Shown here piece by piece: positions 6,866 through 10,943 of a stretch of DNA of 10,943 nt. The stretch spans positions 3,469 through 14,411 of the forward strand of contig DKEX01000079.1 in NCBI GenBank assembly GCA_002452295.1, in the 5' to 3' direction. The position numbers were made by a program, and so were the translations under genes. How positions within the stretch are numbered: the stretch's first letter is position 1; each line of letters opens with the position of its first letter. Below the pieces are notes generated by a model. It did not search any database. It saw nothing but the letters and a program-made list of their open reading frames with translations, and was not told the origin of the DNA. The DNA comes from Firmicutes bacterium UBA6811. Lineage in GTDB: Bacteria; Bacillota; SHA-98; UBA4971.

Positions 6866-6884
6866 GATAATGAACGTATGACCA
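6842..6884 (+). repeat. Direct repeat TATGACCA on both sides of the -10 box
   Basis: TATGACCA occurs at 6842-6849, in the promoter spacer, and again at 6877-6884, just past the expected transcription start. The two copies are 35 bp apart start to start. Their placement suits two sites for a regulator that controls promoter access. With only 8 bp per copy, chance is not excluded. Confidence 0.4.
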
Positions 6885-6967
6885 TTACCCACGATAACAC
6901 CGGGTGCCGAGCATTCCGTGGGTCTTGAGTATTCTCGGTTGCCGCGCGGCGTCTCTATCATAAAGGC

Positions 6968-7002
6968 GACTGTCAGGATGCAAGAAGACTGTCAGGATGC
7001 AA
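6968..7002 (+). repeat. 16-bp direct duplication in the DUF5320 leader
   Basis: GACTGTCAGGATGCAA is present at 6968-6983 and, exactly, at 6987-7002, a 19-bp period with GAA between copies. The second copy ends five bases before the AGGAGG ribosome-binding site (7008-7013 region). Each copy carries an ATG; the second is followed directly by TAA, making a two-codon frame (ATG CAA TAA) just ahead of the gene. Confidence 0.65.
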
Positions 7003-7020
7003 TAAGAGGAGGTATGAGTG

Positions 7021-7518
7021 ATGCCACGAGGAGATGGAACAGGGCCTGCGGGCTTCGGCCCGATGACAGGCAGGGGTGCAGGTTACTGCGCCGGCTACCC
7101 GGTGCCGGGCTACATGAACCCGGCCGGACTCAGGGGCGCAGGATTCTGGGCAAGGCCGTGGGCAGGCCGCGGAGCAGGGTTCGGCCGCGGTCATGCCGGC
7201 GGCTGGAGGCGAATGTATTACGCGACCGGGCTGCCGGACTGGATGCGCTTTCGGTATTCGGGGTGGACAGCCCGTGCGTGCCAGCCAGGGCTTCCCACTG
7301 CCTACCCGGCGGCCTACGGGGCGCCTTCCTACGGAATTCCCCCTGCAGGCCGCGATCCCGAGGCGGCAGCAAAGGCTGCTGCCGAAGAGGAGACCGTGTT
7401 CCTGGAGCAACAGGCCGAGTTTCTGAAGGCGGAACTCGATGCGATCGAAGGCCGCCTGAACGAGCTGGCCGGCCGGGAAACCGGCGAGGAAAAGGGTAAG
7501 GCAGAAGAGCAGAAGTAG
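7021..7518 (+). CDS. DUF5320 domain protein with C-terminal coiled coil
   Basis: This 165-aa protein begins with the DUF5320 signature (MPRGDGTGPAGFGPMTGRG, then YCAGYPVPGY). The function of these small proteins is unknown, but they often occur beside NifX-like, DUF134 and Mrp genes in anaerobes, as here. The middle (about 25-110) is rich in Gly, Pro, Tyr and Arg and looks disordered. Residues about 112-165 are rich in Ala, Glu and Leu and should form a coiled coil, so oligomerisation is likely. ATG 7021 is preferred over the adjoining GTG 7018 because MPRGDGTGP is the conserved N-terminus; AGGAGG lies about 8 nt upstream. It has its own strong promoter and appears to be followed by a terminator-like hairpin. 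Confidence 0.85.
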   Translation: MPRGDGTGPAGFGPMTGRGAGYCAGYPVPGYMNPAGLRGAGFWARPWAGRGAGFGRGHAGGWRRMYYATGLPDWMRFRYSGWTARACQPGLPTAYPAAYGAPSYGIPPAGRDPEAAAKAAAEEETVFLEQQAEFLKAELDAIEGRLNELAGRETGEEKGKAEEQK

Positions 7519-7558
7519 CCCACCTGATGATGACAGTCCCGCTACTCCCACGCGCTGA

Positions 7559-7603
7559 GGGAAGAGGGTCGCGGGCATCCCCCCAAACCTGCGCCCTCTT
7601 TCC
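7559..7603 (+). terminator. Terminator-like hairpin after the DUF5320 gene
   Basis: GGGAAGAGGG (7559-7568) pairs with CCCTCTTTCC (7594-7603) with one G-U pair. After a bulged T, CGCGGG (7570-7575) pairs with CCTGCG (7588-7593), also with one G-U pair. The stem totals about 16 bp around a C-rich loop, 40 bp after the stop codon. There is no T-run, so termination efficiency is uncertain; it may instead protect the mRNA end. Confidence 0.45.
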
Positions 7604-7995
7604 GAGGCCATAAACTGGGCCGCGGCTCTGACTGTTGGCTCGCACTTCGGTATGGGCGGGGGGCACGGGCAGGCGCAGAGGGGCCTGCGATAAAGGGCTG
7701 GCGGTTTGTGAGATCGTCCACGGACGGCTCACGGGGGTCTCGGGAGAGGGCAACCTTCGTTGGTTTCTGGCGATGGGCCGCTGGTGGTCCAGGGCCGTTG
7801 CCTGGGCGGTCGCCCTGACGTCCGTGCCGGAACCCGTGGTTCTTCAGTGAGCACGACACTAACACGGCGCCTACCAGGGCGTACAGGACGCGCTGACAGG
7901 CTCAGGGAGCGTTCTGGAGCATGCCTCTGGGCGGTGGCGGGTGGTCCGTGGCCTTGCGGCCAGACGGTAAAGCGCACGAGGGAGGTTCCTGAGAA
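7604..7995. other. Spacer of about 390 bp before the NifX-like gene
   Basis: No gene or recognised riboswitch, tRNA or clear promoter was found. Frames present (7635-7850 starting with TTG, 7760-7999 also from TTG, and minus 7865-7542) have no plausible ribosome-binding site or recognisable product. The only clear functional element is GGAGG at 7981-7985, which serves the next gene. Confidence 0.4.
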
Positions 7996-8649
7996 GTGAA
8001 GATAGCAGTGGCAACTGATGGTCCCGTGGTGGCGGCGCACTTCGGGCGCTGCCCAGAGTACACCATAGCGACTGTGAACGACGGAAAGGTAGTGGACAAG
8101 GTCGTCATTCCCAACCCTGGCCACGAGCCTGGCTTGCTACCAGGGTACCTTGCCAGGCTCGGCGTCTCGTGCATAATCGCAGGTGGCATGGGCCCGAGGG
8201 CGCAGGGGCTTTTCACTGAGAACAACATCGAGACCATAACCGGCGTGTCGGGCTACGTGAACGAGGTCGTTGACTCGTTTCTCGCGGGCTCCCTCGAAGC
8301 AGGTGAGAGTCTCTGCGAACACGGCGACGGCGAGCACCACGGGGAGGCCTGCGCCATCACGGAGGGGGACGTCCTGCGGAGCCTCGGTGGCCTGCCTGAG
8401 CAGAAGATCCACTGTTCCGTGCTCGGCCCTGCAGCGCTTCGGCTGGCGATTCTCGACTACATCAGGAAGTCGCGCCGGCATGGAGCCGATGGACGGCGGG
8501 ATGTGGAGGGAAGCGATCCCAGGCCCCAGGCCGGGAACGGCCAGCGGGGGCAGAAGTGGGGGCGCCAGCGGCAGTCCCCCACGACCGTGAGGGCCGCGGG
8601 ACCACATCGCGGGGATTCGTGTTCAGCCAGCCACGGGCGGCAGTTGTAG
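7996..8649 (+). CDS. NifX/NifB-fold (Fe-Mo cluster-binding type) protein fused to a NifU/IscU-like C-terminal segment
   Basis: Residues 1 to about 105 are a dinitrogenase iron-molybdenum cofactor biosynthesis domain, starting MKIAVATDG and carrying the family's HFGRCPEY at 15-22 and IIAGGMGPRA at 60-69. After a His-rich linker (about 108-118), residues 120-160 resemble the last helices of NifU/IscU scaffolds: SLGGLPEQKIHCSVL with H139-C140, then AILDY. C140 corresponds to the third cluster-ligand cysteine of IscU; the first two scaffold cysteines are not seen in scaffold-like context. Residues about 165-217 are Arg/Gly/Ser-rich and unlike either domain, so the end may be frameshifted or disordered. 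The start is GTG 7996, with GGAGG 10 nt upstream. The Mrp gene follows after 19 bp, suggesting an operon and a role in binding or transferring Fe-S or metal clusters (inference). Confidence 0.85.
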   Translation: MKIAVATDGPVVAAHFGRCPEYTIATVNDGKVVDKVVIPNPGHEPGLLPGYLARLGVSCIIAGGMGPRAQGLFTENNIETITGVSGYVNEVVDSFLAGSLEAGESLCEHGDGEHHGEACAITEGDVLRSLGGLPEQKIHCSVLGPAALRLAILDYIRKSRRHGADGRRDVEGSDPRPQAGNGQRGQKWGRQRQSPTTVRAAGPHRGDSCSASHGRQL

Positions 8650-8668
8650 AAAGGACAGGTGGGAACAG

Positions 8669-9787
8669 GTGACCGAAGAGACCGAACGGACCCAACCAGG
8701 CGCGCATGATGGCGGTCCTCACAGCGGACAACCCGCGGCGGACGGGCCATCCGAGGAAGCGTGCACCTCAGGGACGTGTAGCTCGTGCCCGTCCATGCAC
8801 GACGGCACGTGCCCGTCGCTTGAGAGCGGACGGCGGGCGCAAGGCGGCGACGGCGCCGGAGGCAGCGGGAGCGCGACGGTGTCGGCGGCGGACGAGACCG
8901 GCGACGACGCCGCGGCCGGCGCCGACGACGGCCGTAAACGGGGCGATCCCCGTGCCCATGGCATAGAGAAGCTCCCCCAGGGCCAGTTCAACCGCATAAC
9001 GCACGTCATCGCGGTGATGAGCGGGAAGGGAGGCGTCGGAAAGTCCTCCGTGACCGCTCTCCTTGCCACGTCCCTTTCGAGGGCGGGTTACAGCGTCGGA
9101 GTGCTCGACGCTGACGTCACCGGCCCGAGCATCCCGAAGATGTTCGGCATGAAGCGACATGCCAACAGCTTCGAGTTCGGCCTCCTCCCGGTGAGAAGCG
9201 AGATCCTGAAGATACCCGTGATGTCCATCAACCTGCTCCTGCCGGGCGAGGACGATCCGGTCATATGGCGCGGGCCCATCATCGCAAACGTCGTGAAACA
9301 GTTCTGGACAGACGTCATCTGGGGCGATCTGGACTTCCTCCTCGTGGACCTGCCGCCGGGCACGGGCGATGCGCCGCTCACGGTCATGCAGTCACTCCCG
9401 CTCGACGGGATCGTCATCGTGTCGTCACCCCAGGACCTCGCAGTGATGGTGGTCAAGAAAGCCATCAAAATGGCGAAGCTCATGAAGACCCACATCTTCG
9501 GCCTCATCGAGAACATGAGCTACGCGACGTGCCCGAAGTGCGGGGAGAAGCTCGAGGTGTTCGGTTCGAGCAAGGGGCAGGCGGTGGCGGAAGCAACCGA
9601 CATACCCCTCCTTGCAACGCTGCCGCTCGACCCGCAGCTTTCCGCGCTCTGCGACGCCGGGCGGGTTGAGGACTACGACACCGCGCACCTTGCCGGGGCC
9701 GTGGATTTCATCGTGAAGCTCACGGACCATGTGGGACACCTGCGCGCGAAGGAGGAGGGCGCCGCCGAGGCGGCGAAGGCGCAATGA
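8669..9787 (+). CDS. Mrp/NBP35-family P-loop ATPase (Fe-S cluster carrier)
   Basis: This 372-aa cytosolic ATPase belongs to the Mrp/NBP35 (ApbC) group, which bind and transfer [4Fe-4S] clusters. The deviant Walker A is SGKGGVGKSS at 118-127, with signature lysine K120 and K125. Switch regions LDADVTGPS and VDLPPGTGDAP are intact, and the cluster-bridging C288-x2-C291 (CPKCG) is present. An N-terminal cysteine cluster (C32, C37, C40, C48) recalls the NBP35-type ferredoxin-like extension but has its own spacing. Residues about 49-100 form an acidic Gly/Ala-rich linker before the ATPase core. The GTG at 8669 keeps this cysteine region, and GGTGGG (8658-8663) lies 5 nt upstream. It is probably co-transcribed with the NifX-like gene, whose product may supply or receive its cluster. 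Confidence 0.95.
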   Translation: MTEETERTQPGAHDGGPHSGQPAADGPSEEACTSGTCSSCPSMHDGTCPSLESGRRAQGGDGAGGSGSATVSAADETGDDAAAGADDGRKRGDPRAHGIEKLPQGQFNRITHVIAVMSGKGGVGKSSVTALLATSLSRAGYSVGVLDADVTGPSIPKMFGMKRHANSFEFGLLPVRSEILKIPVMSINLLLPGEDDPVIWRGPIIANVVKQFWTDVIWGDLDFLLVDLPPGTGDAPLTVMQSLPLDGIVIVSSPQDLAVMVVKKAIKMAKLMKTHIFGLIENMSYATCPKCGEKLEVFGSSKGQAVAEATDIPLLATLPLDPQLSALCDAGRVEDYDTAHLAGAVDFIVKLTDHVGHLRAKEEGAAEAAKAQ

Positions 9788-9949
9788 AGGTGAAGAGGTG
9801 ATCAAAGGCCGATAGGTGCGAAAGTCGGCTGTGGGCCATTCAGGGCATGCAGGAATACCGGGGCACGGCGGAGAATGGATTGGCCGTGCGTATTACCTGT
9901 GTGTCCTGTGTGTGTACTGTGGGACAGGGGGACAGGAGGGTCACGTGAA

Positions 9950-10228
9950 ATGGCCCAGGCCGACCGGGATCTCGAGCTTTCGGAAGTACGCAGGCGCGCA
10001 AAGGAGAGGATGGACGGCATCTGCCGGGTGTGCCGGGTGTGCGACGGCAGGGTATGCGCCGGGGAGGTCCCGGGAATGGGCGGGATCGGCAGCGACCGCC
10101 TCGCAGTGAAGGATGGGCGCGTGACGCTCCATCTCCGCCCTGTGGAGACCCTCATCTGGCTCGCCCGTCACGATATCTCCACGATGTCCCCTTCGGATGG
10201 ACCCAGCGTGAGCTGGAGCGCGCCGTAG
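9950..10228 (+). pseudogene. N-terminal fragment of an FMN-dependent alpha-hydroxy-acid oxidising enzyme
   Basis: An ATG at 9950 with AGGAGG at 9934-9939 opens a 92-codon frame. Its first 47 residues look like the start of clostridial-type alpha-hydroxy-acid oxidising proteins: a charged helix (SEVRRRAKERMDG), a cysteine motif C25-x2-C28-x2-C31-x4-C36, and AGEVPGMGGIG at 37-47. From residue 48 (about base 10091) the resemblance stops, and the remaining 45 codons look unrelated in all three forward frames. The FMN-binding barrel, some 300 residues, is missing. The frame ends at 10228 and its last 61 bases overlap the end of the opposite-strand gene. It is most likely a broken gene at a rearrangement junction or an assembly error; a genuine short protein reusing this N-terminus is less likely. 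Confidence 0.65.
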
Positions 10229-10943
10229 TCCGAGGGGAGGGGCGCGTTCCGGCGCCAGGACCAGGCGCAGCGCCGAGCGTCCTCCGCCGGGATGGCGATC
10301 CGGACCGCCTGCTCCGACGGCTCGTGGTTCACAACCACGAAGGCCTTCCGTTCTGGCGACGCGAACTCCCTGACCTCCACGGCGGGGCTGTGCTGTTGCT
10401 GTATGCCCTGAATGCCGCCGAGGCGCGCCACGTGCGCATAGATGTCGTGATATGGGTCCTGTCCTGCCTCGAAGGCATACGGGGTCATGGCGAGGTAGAG
10501 CTCGAGTGGAAACGCCACAAACACCGTCTTCCCGCGCCCGTATTCGTATGTGATGAGGCTCCTGCGAAGCTCGCGATCACTTGGCGCACCGTCGGTTCCT
10601 CGGCCGACAATGTTCAGGTGTTTTCTCCCGAGGAGGGCAGGCGCGGGCCTCGGCACCGGACCCGACACGGCGATGCGTTCCCGTCCGCCGCCATGTTCAG
10701 GCCCCGGCGCCTCCCGTGCGGGCGGCGGCGCGCCCGCGGCCATCGCCCCGGGCATTTCCACGGTCCACGTGTCCTCCCGTGGAAGGCTCGAGCCGATGAT
10801 GCTTGCGCCGAAGAGATCCTCCATCCCGTCCACGGCGAGGCCGTCGTACGAGCAGTAAAGCGTCCCGCCGGACTCCACGAACGCCCTTAGCGCCGCGAAG
10901 TCCGACACGTTCAGCGTCCCGCGCCGCGTGGCGCAGGGCACGA
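10168..10943 (-). CDS. C-terminal part of a probable glycoside hydrolase (5' end beyond window)
   Basis: The frame enters from the right edge on the minus strand and ends at TGA (bases 10170-10168). Near the edge it reads like a class-I glutamine-amidotransferase-fold domain of the kind found in GH42-type beta-galactosidases: a segment ending FAALRAFVESGGTLYCSYDG, then EDLFG. Later come TYEYGRGKTVFVAFPLELYL and a final beta-rich block with FVVVNHEPSEQAVRIAIP, typical of sugar-hydrolase C-terminal domains. A Pro/Gly/Ala-rich insert lies around bases 10650-10760. The catalytic barrel is not in the window, so the exact family and substrate are uncertain. A GTG at 10941-10939 is in frame but looks internal. 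The gene converges on the alpha-hydroxy-acid oxidase fragment. Confidence 0.65.
   Translation of the reverse strand, partial: VPCATRRGTLNVSDFAALRAFVESGGTLYCSYDGLAVDGMEDLFGASIIGSSLPREDTWTVEMPGAMAAGAPPPAREAPGPEHGGGRERIAVSGPVPRPAPALLGRKHLNIVGRGTDGAPSDRELRRSLITYEYGRGKTVFVAFPLELYLAMTPYAFEAGQDPYHDIYAHVARLGGIQGIQQQHSPAVEVREFASPERKAFVVVNHEPSEQAVRIAIPAEDARRCAWSWRRNAPLPSDYGALQLTLGPSEGDIVEIS

Noticed and set aside
7604..7995. Molybdenum-cofactor-type riboswitch upstream of the NifX-like gene
   Set aside because: I could not find a conserved aptamer core; scattered GC-rich stems are expected from composition alone.
7635..7999. Two TTG-started plus-strand frames in the spacer before the NifX-like gene
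   Set aside because: They have poor start codons, no ribosome-binding sites and no recognisable product; the second simply runs into the real gene start.

Overview
The window is GC-rich bacterial DNA. Several genes have strong AGGAGG-type ribosome-binding sites, GTG starts are common, and one promoter is a near-consensus sigma-A type. Together with an anaerobe-type metal-cluster gene set (DUF134, DUF5320, NifX-like, Mrp), this suggests a high-GC anaerobic, possibly thermophilic, member of the Bacillota or a relative. That placement is inference; no rRNA or other phylogenetic marker is present.

Left part (1-5562). The 3' end of an unrecognised gene is followed by about 300 bp with no convincing gene. 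A candidate extended -10 promoter (372-400) then precedes a very large SNF2/SWI2-family ATPase (423-4478, 1351 aa). A 133-bp spacer, built largely of six degenerate 14-bp tandem repeats that each carry a Shine-Dalgarno-like core, leads into a SWIM zinc-finger protein (4612-5562). SNF2 and SWIM genes are known neighbours in bacteria and probably form one DNA- or chromatin-remodelling-like unit.

Middle and right part (5650-9787). This is a metal/Fe-S cluster-handling block in one orientation: a DUF134 putative regulator with an added zinc ribbon, a DUF5320 small protein, a NifX/NifB-fold protein carrying a C-terminal piece that resembles the end of NifU/IscU scaffolds, and an Mrp/NBP35-type P-loop ATPase. 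The last two are 19 bp apart and probably co-transcribed. DUF134 has its own -10 element inside a perfect 15-bp palindrome. DUF5320 has a strong promoter with direct repeats around the -10 and a duplicated leader segment. Two long gene-free stretches (6235-6835 and 7604-7995) separate these genes.

Right edge (9788-10943). An open frame starts as a typical FMN-dependent alpha-hydroxy-acid oxidising enzyme, including its cysteine motif. It loses resemblance after about 47 residues and then runs head-on into the 3' end of a minus-strand gene, the C-terminal part of a probable glycoside hydrolase cut by the window edge. This looks like a rearrangement junction or an assembly artefact.

The least ordinary items are the NifX-NifU-tail fusion, the 14-bp SD-like repeat array, the palindrome over the DUF134 -10, and the truncated alpha-hydroxy-acid oxidase. 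No complete undescribed defence or mobile system could be demonstrated.
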